NCBI GenBank assembly: GCA_045636925.1
Contig: JAZTYK010000022.1
Coordinates: 1-41,088, forward strand
Source of the DNA: JAZTYK01 sp045636925
GTDB lineage: Bacteria > Bacillota > Clostridia > Oscillospirales > Butyricicoccaceae
DNA length: 41,088 nucleotides
Reading direction: 5' to 3'
In this document: piece by piece, positions 14,413 to 21,750 of the stretch
Layout of the letters: each line of letters opens with the position of its first letter
Position numbering within the stretch: position 1 is the stretch's first letter
Translations under genes and position numbers: made by a program
The notes under the pieces: model-generated
Databases searched by the model: none
The model's input: only the letters and a program-made list of their open reading frames with translations
Told to the model about the DNA's origin: nothing

Positions 14413-15698
14413 TGGCACAGAAAAAAACTGGAAAGATTGCAGGTCTGATTGCCGGTCTGGTTGCTGTTTTCGCAGTCCTGCTCATTGGAATTAATGTGGT
14501 TACCGGCCCCATTATTGCAAGCAACGGCGCTTCTGCCGCATTTGCACCCCTGTTTGCTGTTATGCCCGATGCCGAGAACTTTGAAAAGGTCTATGATGTG
14601 GCCGACGGCACCGGTGCTGATCTGAAGGATGTTCCCGGCACTGTCCAAAGCATCTATTCTGAAACCTCCGGCAAGGGTTATGCCATCCGTCTGTCCACCA
14701 CCAAGGGCTATACCGGCCAGGCCATCGAACTGACCATGGGCATCAATGCCGAGGGCAAGATCTGTGGTATTCAGCTGGATGCTTATCCCGAAAGCAAGGA
14801 CTTTGGTGCTGCTTATCCTGGCACTTTTGTAGGCCAGGATTCCACACTGGCCGATATCCAGGTCGTGTCGGGTTGCACCTATTCTTCCGTTGCATTCCGT
14901 GATGCCGTTTCCGATGGTTTTGCTGCGCTGATCGCCAATGACTTGGTTGGCGCAGGTAAGAAGAGCGACGAGCAGATCCTGATGGAGCTGCTGCCCGGCG
15001 CACACAGCGGTATGGTAAATGAAAGCGGTGTTGCACAGGTTCAAGATCTGGGTGCTGTCGGTACCTATATCGTCAAGGCCATGAAGGCTACCAATAACTC
15101 CGGCTTCGCTTACCTGGTGAAGGACGGCGAGACCATGATGCTGGCTGTTGTCAATGCTACCGGTTCTGTCAAGCTGCTGAACGTAGAGGGTAAGGATGTC
15201 GCTGCTGACCATGCTGCTGTTGTCAGCGAGGTTGTGGCACATGCCGCTGCCAACATCGTGAAGAATGAGACCAAGGATCTGGCTCGTATGAAGGCTCTGC
15301 TGGCTGATGCCGAAGTCAAGGCAATCAATCTGCCCGCTATCTTCAACTCCGTGACTTCCGCTTACGAACTGACCAAGGACGGCAAGACCTACTACGGTCT
15401 GGTTGCCAGAAGCTATGGTTATAATAACAACGTAATGGGCGTCTACTACGTGCTGGATGATCAGGGCGCTATCGTCAAGATGAACGTGGATGAACTGATC
15501 TTCGACGCAGAGTATTTCCATGGTTATACCTTGGATGAACCCTCCTACAAGGCTGGTTTCCAGGGCCTGACTTCCGGCACCTATAACGGTGAGCAGTGCT
15601 TGATTTCCGGTGCTACTATGACCACCAATGCCATGAAGACTGCTACTGCCGATATCTTCGCTGCCTTTGAAATGCTGAAGGGAGGTGCAGCACAATGA
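14412..15698 (+). CDS. rnfG: Oversized RnfG with two FMN-attachment motifs
   Basis: RnfG carries a covalently bound FMN on the outer face of the membrane. This one has 428 residues, about twice the usual length of roughly 190-210. After a single membrane anchor (residues about 8-32), a first FMN_bind-like unit ends in VVSGCTYSSVAF (Thr156), and a second ends in LISGATMTTNAM (Thr402). The linker (about 215-310) includes FAYLVKDGETMMLAVV, which looks like a worn partial third copy. Both S-G-x-T motifs fit ApbE targets, the first with Cys in place of Ala. ATG 14412 overlaps the rnfD stop; a longer frame from 14376 lies inside rnfD. Stop overlaps rnfE start (ATGA). Confidence 0.92.
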   Translation: MAQKKTGKIAGLIAGLVAVFAVLLIGINVVTGPIIASNGASAAFAPLFAVMPDAENFEKVYDVADGTGADLKDVPGTVQSIYSETSGKGYAIRLSTTKGYTGQAIELTMGINAEGKICGIQLDAYPESKDFGAAYPGTFVGQDSTLADIQVVSGCTYSSVAFRDAVSDGFAALIANDLVGAGKKSDEQILMELLPGAHSGMVNESGVAQVQDLGAVGTYIVKAMKATNNSGFAYLVKDGETMMLAVVNATGSVKLLNVEGKDVAADHAAVVSEVVAHAAANIVKNETKDLARMKALLADAEVKAINLPAIFNSVTSAYELTKDGKTYYGLVARSYGYNNNVMGVYYVLDDQGAIVKMNVDELIFDAEYFHGYTLDEPSYKAGFQGLTSGTYNGEQCLISGATMTTNAMKTATADIFAAFEMLKGGAAQ

Positions 15699-16369
15699 GT
15701 GAAAAGAATTGTGTTTGCAAGGCCATTTTGAAGAATCCTCTGATGGTACTGTTCCTGGGTGCTTGCCCCGCTATGGCAGCTACCGCTACCGTATGGGGTG
15801 CCTTTGGTATGGGTATTGCAGTTCTGGCCGTAATGCTGCTGAGCAATCTGGTTATTGCCGCACTGAAGAAGGTCACCCCCGCTGAAGCTCTGATCCCCGT
15901 TTGCGTCATTGTCAGCGCCGGCTTTGTTTCTGCCGTGCAGATGCTGATGAATGCATTCCTGCCCGATGTCTACCAGATGATCGGCGTATATGTTGCCGTT
16001 GTGGCTGTCAACCTGGTGGTATTCAATCAGGCCGAAGAAGCATCCAAGACCAGCATTGGCAGCGCAGTCATGAGTGCTGTGGTAACCGGTCTGTGCTTTA
16101 CTGCTGTTCTGCTGGTCATGGGTATCGTGCGCGAGCTGTTGGGCAGCGCATCCGTTGCCGGCAAGCAGATTGCTTTCCTGACTGAGTATCGCATTCCTCT
16201 GCTGACCAAGGCTCCCGGCGGTTTCCTGGTTGCCAGCATCATGGCAGCTGTACTCAGCAAGCTGAGCAACCCCTGCTGCGGCAGCGAAGGCTGTGACAGC
16301 GTTACCTGCAAGGCTGTTGGCATGAGCGCTTGCAGCTGCGATTGTGAAGATAAGGAGGTACAGGCATGA
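15695..16369 (+). CDS. rnfE: Rnf complex subunit RnfE with cysteine-rich C-terminal tail
   Basis: Integral membrane subunit, 224 residues, six helices, pairing with RnfA to hold a membrane-embedded [2Fe-2S] cluster; the LGACPAMAAT segment (Cys24) is the conserved cluster site. The conserved core ends near residue 190. An unusual hydrophilic tail follows with Cys at 194, 195, 200, 205, 213, 215 and 217; residues 6 and 8 at the N-terminus form a CxC. Overlaps rnfG and rnfA by 4 bp each (ATGA). Confidence 0.94.
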   Translation: MSEKNCVCKAILKNPLMVLFLGACPAMAATATVWGAFGMGIAVLAVMLLSNLVIAALKKVTPAEALIPVCVIVSAGFVSAVQMLMNAFLPDVYQMIGVYVAVVAVNLVVFNQAEEASKTSIGSAVMSAVVTGLCFTAVLLVMGIVRELLGSASVAGKQIAFLTEYRIPLLTKAPGGFLVASIMAAVLSKLSNPCCGSEGCDSVTCKAVGMSACSCDCEDKEVQA

Positions 16370-16902
16370 AAGATCTGATTCTTCTGCTCATCGGCAGCGT
16401 CGTGATGAATAACTGCGTGCTGCAGGGTTACCTGGGCATTACCTCCGTTCTGGGCAATGCCAAGTGCACCTGCAAGAGTGTCCGTCTGGGTCTGTCTGTC
16501 ACCGTGCTGATGGTGCTGACCATGGCCATCGCTTGGCCTCTGCAGACCTATGTACTGGCTCCCAATGGTCTGGAATATTTCCAGACTCTGGCCTTTGTGC
16601 TGATCATTCTGGCTCTGGCTTACGTGTTGCATCTGGCCTTTGCCAAGACTAAGCTGTTCTGCCTGCCCCTGATGGTGCTGAACACCGCTGTACTGGGGGT
16701 AACCTTGCAGAATCTGAGCTTGACCTATGTGCAGGCATTGGTGGCTGCACTGGGTGCCGGCCTGGGTCTGATGGTGGCAATGCTGCTCTTTGTGGGCGTT
16801 CGCGAGAACCTGCAGGAGCGCTATATGCCCAAGTCTTTCCGCGGCCTGCCTGCTGACCTGATGGTCGGTGCTATCCTGGCGATGGCTGTCATGGCATTCT
16901 GA
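16366..16902 (+). CDS. rnfA: Rnf complex subunit RnfA
   Basis: Integral membrane subunit (178 residues, six helices) that forms a pseudo-symmetric pair with RnfE. NNCVLQGYLG near the N-terminus carries the conserved cluster-binding cysteine. It is normally followed by rnfB, but here its stop overlaps the ATG of an unrelated small membrane protein. Confidence 0.95.
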   Translation: MKDLILLLIGSVVMNNCVLQGYLGITSVLGNAKCTCKSVRLGLSVTVLMVLTMAIAWPLQTYVLAPNGLEYFQTLAFVLIILALAYVLHLAFAKTKLFCLPLMVLNTAVLGVTLQNLSLTYVQALVAALGAGLGLMVAMLLFVGVRENLQERYMPKSFRGLPADLMVGAILAMAVMAF

Positions 16903-17282
16903 TGGAACGTCCGGCAGAGAAAAAAAGAAATCATATCTGGGATGCGTGTCTGATTGGTGGCTGTTTGCTGCTGGCGCTGGTGATGTATCTTTGGTTGGGT
17001 GCCAATCAAGAGAGCGGCGCAGGCGTCATTGTGGCAGTAAACGGAGAAGAAGTTGCCCGGTATTCTTTGGAAACACCCGGCATCTTTGAACTGAATGGCG
17101 GCACCAATACCCTGAAAATCGAGGGAGGGAAGGCGTGGCTCACCCACGCCAACTGCCCCGACTCCCTGTGCGTCAAGCAGGGAAAGATTCACAACAACGG
17201 TCAGGTTATTACATGCCTGCCCAATAAGCTTACTGTCACTGTCTACGGCGCTGCCGACAACGATGTGGATCTGGTGAGCTGA
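16902..17282 (+). CDS. NusG domain II membrane protein
   Basis: A 126-residue protein with one N-terminal membrane helix (about residues 14-33) and an extracytoplasmic domain of the NusG_II (COG5341-like) type. Marks are VAVNGEEVARYSL at the start of the domain and NCPDSLCVKQGKI...VITCLPNKLTV at the end, with conserved cysteines in CPDSLC and TCLP. It starts on the last base of the rnfA stop, in the position usual for rnfB. Such proteins often neighbour Gx transporter genes. Function is unknown; a role in assembling or wiring the outer flavoproteins is a guess. Confidence 0.8.
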   Translation: MERPAEKKRNHIWDACLIGGCLLLALVMYLWLGANQESGAGVIVAVNGEEVARYSLETPGIFELNGGTNTLKIEGGKAWLTHANCPDSLCVKQGKIHNNGQVITCLPNKLTVTVYGAADNDVDLVS

Positions 17283-17304
17283 TACGAAAGAAAGGAGGAA
17301 GCAC

Positions 17305-17802
17305 ATGAAGTACAATTCAAGCAAAATGGTGCTGTTGGCACTGTCTATCACCTTGGCGATGATCCTGTCCTTCATCGAGAGTCAGCTTCCTGCTTTTGTA
17401 GCCATTCCCGGTGTCAAGATGGGTCTGGCCAATATCGTGGTGGTCTTTACTCTGTATAAACTGGGCTGGAAAGAGGCTGTTTTGGTCTCTCTGTGCCGTG
17501 TGTTTTTGGTAGGCCTGCTCTTCGGTACCGCCGTCAGTATGCTGTACAGCATTGCGGGCGCAGTGGTCAGCTTTTTGGGCATGGTGCTGCTGAAAAACTG
17601 CAAGGTGTTTTCCTACATCGCCGTCTGTGTGGCCGGCGGTGTGCTGCACAACATGGGTCAGATCGGCATGGCTTGCCTGCTGATGGGCACTACCGTGCTG
17701 AAGTACTACATCCCCTTTTTGGTGCTTAGCGGCACCTTAGCGGGCATTGTTATCGGTATTGTATCTGCCATCATGGTCAAACGCGTAAACCTGCCCCAGT
17801 AA
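17305..17802 (+). CDS. Gx transporter family protein (heptaprenyl diphosphate synthase component I-like)
   Basis: A 165-residue membrane protein with about five helices. The GVKMGLANIVVVFTLYKLGWKEAV block and RVFLVGLLFGTAVSMLYSIAGA are typical of the COG4769/Gx transporter family, often annotated as heptaprenyl diphosphate synthase component I, although the fold is that of ECF-transporter substrate-binding (S) subunits rather than a prenyl synthase. Last gene of the Rnf operon, 22 bp after the NusG_II gene, with ribosome binding site AAAGGAGG. The context suggests it supplies a precursor for the operon, such as flavin or quinone; that is inference. Confidence 0.82.
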   Translation: MKYNSSKMVLLALSITLAMILSFIESQLPAFVAIPGVKMGLANIVVVFTLYKLGWKEAVLVSLCRVFLVGLLFGTAVSMLYSIAGAVVSFLGMVLLKNCKVFSYIAVCVAGGVLHNMGQIGMACLLMGTTVLKYYIPFLVLSGTLAGIVIGIVSAIMVKRVNLPQ

Positions 17803-17817
17803 GCACAAATGCGATTC

Positions 17818-17852
17818 AGCACCCTCTCCAAATGCGGAGAGGGTGCTTTTTC
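17818..17852 (+). terminator. Terminator of the Rnf operon
   Basis: AGCACCCTCTCC, loop AAATGC, GGAGAGGGTGCT, then TTTT: strong 12-bp stem 16 nt after the last stop. Confidence 0.92.
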
Positions 17853-17858
17853 TTGCTC

Positions 17859-17887
17859 TTGCACAGATCAGATAAGTACGATATAAT
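17859..17887 (+). promoter_or_regulatory. Promoter of CPBP protease gene
   Basis: TTGCAC (17859-17864), 17-bp spacer, TATAAT (17882-17887). Confidence 0.7.
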
Positions 17888-17908
17888 ACCCATCAAGGAG
17901 GTGTTTCC

Positions 17909-18622
17909 GTGTATACCTTTTACAAACAGAATCCTCTTGGCTTTGCGTTAAGCTGGATCGGTATTTATGTGGTGTCTCTGAGTGCAGCGGACACATTGTC
18001 CCAGTCTTTGGGCATGGAAAAGTCGGTCACGGCAGCGCTCAGTTTGGCCATGACGGCCTTTTTATATCTATGGGTGAAACAACACGCTTTGCTGCAAACT
18101 TACGGTCTGGCGCAAATGGAGGCAAAGCAACTGTGGCTTCATTACTGGCCACTGCTGCTGCTGATTTCCACCAACCTGTGGGGCGGTGTGCAGCTGCATC
18201 ATTCTGTGCCCGAAACGGTTTTGTATATGCTTTCCATGCTCTGCGTGGGATTTTTAGAAGAACTTATCTTCCGCGGCTTCTTGTTCCGTGCCATATGCCG
18301 TGAGAATGTGAAAACTGCAATCCTTGTGTCCAGCATCACCTTTGGTGTGGGCCACATTGTGAATCTGCTGAATGGCGCGGATTTGCTGCCCACACTGCTG
18401 CAGATCGTTTATGCTATAGCAGCTGGCTTGCTGTTTACTGTCATTGTTTACCGTTGGGGAAGTCTGTGGCCCTGTATCATCACACATAGCATTTTGAATG
18501 CGTTAAGTGCGGTGGCAGGCCCTCGATCTCAAACGATGGATTATATTGCTGCGGCATTCCTTACCGTTGTGGCACTGGCCTATGCCGCCTGGATCTGGAA
18601 GTCAACAGAAAAAGAAGCATAA
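17909..18622 (+). CDS. CPBP intramembrane metalloprotease (CAAX protease/bacteriocin-processing family)
   Basis: A 237-residue membrane protein with about seven to eight helices. The CPBP (ABI) motifs are all present: EELIFR (Glu117, Glu118, Arg122), FGVGH (Phe145-His149) and HSILN (His193-Asn197). Members act as intramembrane proteases, some in bacteriocin self-immunity or maturation; the substrate here is unknown. GTG start at 17909 with AAGGAGGTG just upstream. Single-gene unit with its own promoter and a shared terminator. Confidence 0.9.
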   Translation: MYTFYKQNPLGFALSWIGIYVVSLSAADTLSQSLGMEKSVTAALSLAMTAFLYLWVKQHALLQTYGLAQMEAKQLWLHYWPLLLLISTNLWGGVQLHHSVPETVLYMLSMLCVGFLEELIFRGFLFRAICRENVKTAILVSSITFGVGHIVNLLNGADLLPTLLQIVYAIAAGLLFTVIVYRWGSLWPCIITHSILNALSAVAGPRSQTMDYIAAAFLTVVALAYAAWIWKSTEKEA

Positions 18623-18656
18623 AAAATACCGAAGCTGCAAAGCTTCGGTATTTTTT
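18621..18656. terminator. Bidirectional terminator
   Basis: Perfect 16-bp stem (AAAAAATACCGAAGCT with its complement) around GCAA between convergent genes. Confidence 0.92.
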
Positions 18657-18666
18657 TCTTGTATCG

Positions 18667-19554
18667 TTATGTGGTTTTTTGAAACTTTGACTTGATGGCG
18701 CTCCAATCCAGTTCCATCAGAATCAAACTGCACATCATCAGCGCGGCACCTACATATCCACGAGCTCCAATGCGCTCTCCCGCCAGAAAATATGCCACAA
18801 TTGCAGAGAACAACGGTTCCAGTGTAAAGATCAATCCCACATGGCTGGGTGTGGTATATTGTTGCTGTACGGCCTGCACCACAAAGGCGAAGCCTGAGCA
18901 GAAAAGAGACAGAAACAGTGCGCTGGCCCAAATCGTGGGGGAAGAGGGGAGATGCGGTTCTTCCAAGAAAATACTCAGTACCAGCATGATGCTTCCCACC
19001 ACACCCAACTGCAGGATACCCATTTGCAGTGCATCCACATCGGGACGATGCACCGCGCGGTCGGTGACTACCAGATCAATGGCATAAAAAATGGCGGTAC
19101 CCGAACAAATAATGTCGCCCAATGCGGGACGGAACTGCTCATTTAAGGTCAGCAGCGCCAAACCCAAGGTGCACAGAAGCAATGCGGTAAACAGACGTTT
19201 TCCGGGGCGGCGCTTGGCAACGATGAACTCCAGCACTGGGGTAGTCACCACGGGCAGCGCACAGATAAACCCTGCATTGGAGATGGATGTATACATCACG
19301 CCATAGGTACAGCACATATATACAATGGTCAGACAAACACCGATGATCACACTGTATTTCAATGTTTCCCGGGAAATATGTTTCATTTTGGGAAAATACA
19401 TCAGCCCAATCACAAGACAGGCCAACAAAAAGCGAAAGGCATTCAGGCAAAGCGGGGGAAGATCAGTCAGGCACAGATCCATCAAAAAGTACGAAATGCC
19501 CCAACAGCCCGTGACAGCTGTAAGCAGCAAATCCGCTTTTTTCTGTTTGCTCAA
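18667..19554 (-). CDS. EamA/DMT-family transporter
   Basis: A 295-residue, about ten-helix membrane protein with two EamA repeats. LLLTAVTGCWGISYFLMDL opens repeat 1, SISNAGFICALPVVTTPVLEF is the typical helix 4 region, and TTPSHVGLIFTLEPLFSAIVAYFLAGERI closes repeat 2. Substrate is unknown. The start codon is TTG 19554, with AAGGAGGG at 19561-19568. It is not closely similar by eye to the EamA protein at 4686, so the two are not a recent duplication. Confidence 0.88.
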   Translation of the reverse strand: MSKQKKADLLLTAVTGCWGISYFLMDLCLTDLPPLCLNAFRFLLACLVIGLMYFPKMKHISRETLKYSVIIGVCLTIVYMCCTYGVMYTSISNAGFICALPVVTTPVLEFIVAKRRPGKRLFTALLLCTLGLALLTLNEQFRPALGDIICSGTAIFYAIDLVVTDRAVHRPDVDALQMGILQLGVVGSIMLVLSIFLEEPHLPSSPTIWASALFLSLFCSGFAFVVQAVQQQYTTPSHVGLIFTLEPLFSAIVAYFLAGERIGARGYVGAALMMCSLILMELDWSAIKSKFQKTT

Positions 19555-19632
19555 AAGAATCCCTCCTTTACATTTACTTGATCACAGTATAACACAGTTT
19601 TTAAAGAAAAGAAATCTGTTGCGCTAAAAAAC

Positions 19633-19662
19633 AAAAAAGACACCGAAACCGGTATCTTTTTT
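19633..19662 (-). terminator. Terminator-like hairpin (outer copy)
   Basis: Stem of AAAAAGACACCG/CGGTATCTTTTT type around GAAAC. On the minus strand it ends in T's and directly follows the duplicated tRNA end at 19663. Confidence 0.65.
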
Positions 19663-19865
19663 TGGTGGAGATAAGCGGGATACTGCGTGACACTTCGCAT
19701 TTCCTTTCCGTTTCGCTAAGGCGAAACTCTGCCCTTGCGTGCCGGAAAATGCTCGTGTTCGTCCCGCTGCGCCCTGCGGGCGGCGGTTCTCTCCGTTACC
19801 TCCGCAAAAGTAAAAAAAGAACACCCAATCGGGTGTTCTTTTTTCCTTGGTGGAGATAAGCGGGA
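19663..19865. repeat. Duplicated tRNA-Ala 3' end around a ~165-bp insert
   Basis: The first 19 bases of the tRNA-Ala 3' end (minus-strand reading), starting TGGTGGAGATAAGCGGGAT at 19848, occur a second time at 19663-19681. Each copy is followed on the minus strand by its own terminator hairpin (19813-19847 and 19633-19662). The ~165 bp between contains GC-rich sequence without a credible gene. It looks like the footprint of a small element at a tRNA 3' end or a local tandem duplication. Confidence 0.6.
19813..19846 (-). terminator. Terminator of tRNA-Ala
   Basis: GAACACCC, AATC loop, GGGTGTTC flanked by A's on the left and T's on the right, directly after the tRNA 3' end on the minus strand. 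Confidence 0.85.
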
Positions 19866-19923
19866 TCGAACCGCTGACCTCTTGACTGCCAGTCAAGCGC
19901 TCTCCCAGCTGAGCTATACCCCC
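19848..19923 (-). tRNA. tRNA-Ala (anticodon GGC)
   Basis: 76 nt, folds as a full cloverleaf: acceptor GGGGGTA/TATCTCC, D-arm GCTC/GAGC, anticodon stem CTTGA/TCAAG around CTGGCAG, T-arm AGCGG/CCGCT, encoded CCA. Acceptor pair 3-70 is G-U, the alanine identity element. Confidence 0.97.
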
Positions 19924-19935
19924 GGGTGCCTATAT

Positions 19936-19964
19936 AGAATACCAAAAAAGGCTGTGTTTGTCAA
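19936..19964 (-). promoter_or_regulatory. Promoter of tRNA-Ala
   Basis: Minus-strand TTGACA (19959-19964), 17 bp, TATTCT (19936-19941). Confidence 0.75.
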
Positions 19965-20018
19965 CACCTTTTTTCGAAAAAGTTTACTTTTTTCGTAAGT
20001 TTTTTACCCATCCTGTGA

Positions 20019-20047
20019 TTGCACACGTTCCAGGATTGTGCTATCAT
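20019..20047 (+). promoter_or_regulatory. Promoter of MBL-fold gene
   Basis: TTGCAC (20019-20024), 17 bp, TATCAT (20042-20047). Confidence 0.6.
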
Positions 20048-20098
20048 AAAATTATAAAAAGTAAGCAACCTCAAATCCACGGAACAGGAGGAAATCAT

Positions 20099-21694
20099 AT
20101 GAAATTGACCTTTTACGGTGCAGCACATGCCGTCACCGGAAGCTGCCACTGTCTGGAAGCCTGCGGTAAAAAGATCCTCATCGACTGCGGTCTGCAGCAG
20201 GGAAGAGACGAGGTAAATGACAATGCTCTGCCTTTCCATGCAGGCGAGATGGATTTTGTCATTGTCACCCATGCCCATATTGACCATTCCGGCCGCCTGC
20301 CCCTACTGAAAAAACAAGGCTTCACCGGCAAGGCATATACTACGCGCCTGACTGCCGAACTGCTGGAGATCATGTTGCTGGACAGTGCTCATATTCAAGA
20401 GCAGGACGCAAACTGGACCAACCAAAAGGGCAAGCGAGCCGGCCGGCCCGTGGTAGAGCCCCTCTACACTGTAGAGGATGCCATGGCCGCGCTGGATACG
20501 CTGCGCGTCTACGACTATCAGCAGCAGTTTGAACTGTGTCCCGGCGTGCAAGTGCGTTTTCAGGATGCCGGTCATCTCCTTGGCTCTGCCATTGTAGAAA
20601 TCTGGGTTACCGAAAACGGAAAGACCACCAAGCTGGTATTCTCCGGTGACTTGGGCAACCGCAACCAGCCCATTATCCGTGATCCCTCTTACGTCCAGGA
20701 GGCCGATTACGTCATTACCGAAAGCACTTACGGCGATCGTAACCACTTGGCAGAAAGCGGCTATACCGAAGAATTGGCCAAGGTATTGGCCGAAACCTTT
20801 GCCAAGGGCGGCAATGTAATCATTCCTGCCTTTGCTGTGGGTCGTACCCAGGAACTGTTATACTTCATCCGTGAGATCAAAGAGCGCAATCTGGTACCTG
20901 ACCATCCGGATTTCCCTGTCTATGTAGACAGCCCATTGGCAAAGCGAGCCACTACCATTTTTGCCGGAGATCTTACCGGTTATATCGATGAAGAAGCAAA
21001 AGAACTGGTGGCCGACGGCATCCGGATGTTCTCTTTCCCGGGACTGAATCTGTGCGAAACGTCCGCCGAATCCCAAGCGCTGAACGCAGAGCAGACCCCC
21101 AAGGTCATCATCTCCGCCAGCGGCATGTGCGATGCCGGCCGCATTCGCCATCATTTGAAGCATAATCTGTGGCGTCCCGAGTGCACGGTCTGTTTTGTGG
21201 GCTTCCAGTCCTATGGTAGTCTGGGCCGCACCCTGCTGGACGGCGCCGAGACCGTCAAGCTCTTTGGCGAACGCATTGCTGTCAAAGCAAAGATCGTCAA
21301 TTTCCACGGTCTGTCCTCCCATGCAGACAAAGAAGATCTGCTGGCATGGGCGTCTACTTTTTTCCCGCGCCCCAAGAAGATCTTTGTGGTGCACGGTGAT
21401 GCCGACGTGGTGCCTCAGTATGTAGAAAGCTTGCGTGCTTTGGGTATGGATGCGCATGCGCCCAAGTATACCGAGGTCTATGATCTGGACAACAACTGCA
21501 TGCTCACCGAGGGCTACACTCCCGAACGCAAGACCAAGGTGCAGGAGAATCCCTATTACAGCGAACTGTTGGCCAAGGCCGAGCGCATCCTGGAAGTCGC
21601 CAAGCAAAACAAGGGTGGCGCCAACCGAGATCTGCGTCACTTTGCCGCCGATCTGGAAGCCCTCATCAACAAATATCAGCGGGGTGACCTATAA
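20099..21694 (+). CDS. MBL-fold/beta-CASP RNA-specificity-domain ribonuclease-like protein
   Basis: A 531-residue cytoplasmic protein of the CPSF73-like metallo-beta-lactamase group. The dinuclear zinc site is visible in THAHIDHSG (motif 2), DAGHLLGSA (motif 3) and VFSGDLGN (motif 4). The beta-CASP domain shows ESTYGDR, VIIPAFAVGRTQE, and ISASGMCDAGRIRHH; the C-terminal RNA-specificity domain has FHGLSSHADKEDLLAW and FVVHGDAD. Such proteins act as endo- or exoribonucleases in RNA processing; bacterial members of this exact type are mostly uncharacterised. ATG 20099 has AGGAGGAAA upstream; the frame extends to 19958 only by chance. Confidence 0.93.
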   Translation: MKLTFYGAAHAVTGSCHCLEACGKKILIDCGLQQGRDEVNDNALPFHAGEMDFVIVTHAHIDHSGRLPLLKKQGFTGKAYTTRLTAELLEIMLLDSAHIQEQDANWTNQKGKRAGRPVVEPLYTVEDAMAALDTLRVYDYQQQFELCPGVQVRFQDAGHLLGSAIVEIWVTENGKTTKLVFSGDLGNRNQPIIRDPSYVQEADYVITESTYGDRNHLAESGYTEELAKVLAETFAKGGNVIIPAFAVGRTQELLYFIREIKERNLVPDHPDFPVYVDSPLAKRATTIFAGDLTGYIDEEAKELVADGIRMFSFPGLNLCETSAESQALNAEQTPKVIISASGMCDAGRIRHHLKHNLWRPECTVCFVGFQSYGSLGRTLLDGAETVKLFGERIAVKAKIVNFHGLSSHADKEDLLAWASTFFPRPKKIFVVHGDADVVPQYVESLRALGMDAHAPKYTEVYDLDNNCMLTEGYTPERKTKVQENPYYSELLAKAERILEVAKQNKGGANRDLRHFAADLEALINKYQRGDL

Positions 21695-21706
21695 CCCCAA
21701 AAATAC

Positions 21707-21735
21707 AAAAGACCGTCCATTTGGACGGTCTTTTT
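21707..21735. terminator. Terminator with GACCGTCC stem
   Basis: AAAAGACCGTCC, ATTT loop, GGACGGTCTTTTT. It serves the MBL gene and probably the convergent hypothetical gene. The stem matches that at 8101-8122. Confidence 0.92.
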
Positions 21736-21750
21736 ATGCGCTTGGTGTTC

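Noticed and set aside
14364..15695. 443-codon minus-strand frame opposite rnfG
   Set aside because: Shadow of a highly codon-biased gene; covers rnfG end to end.
19624..19896. 90-codon minus-strand frame across the tRNA-Ala 3' end
   Set aside because: It runs through the tRNA and two terminators, so it is not a real gene.
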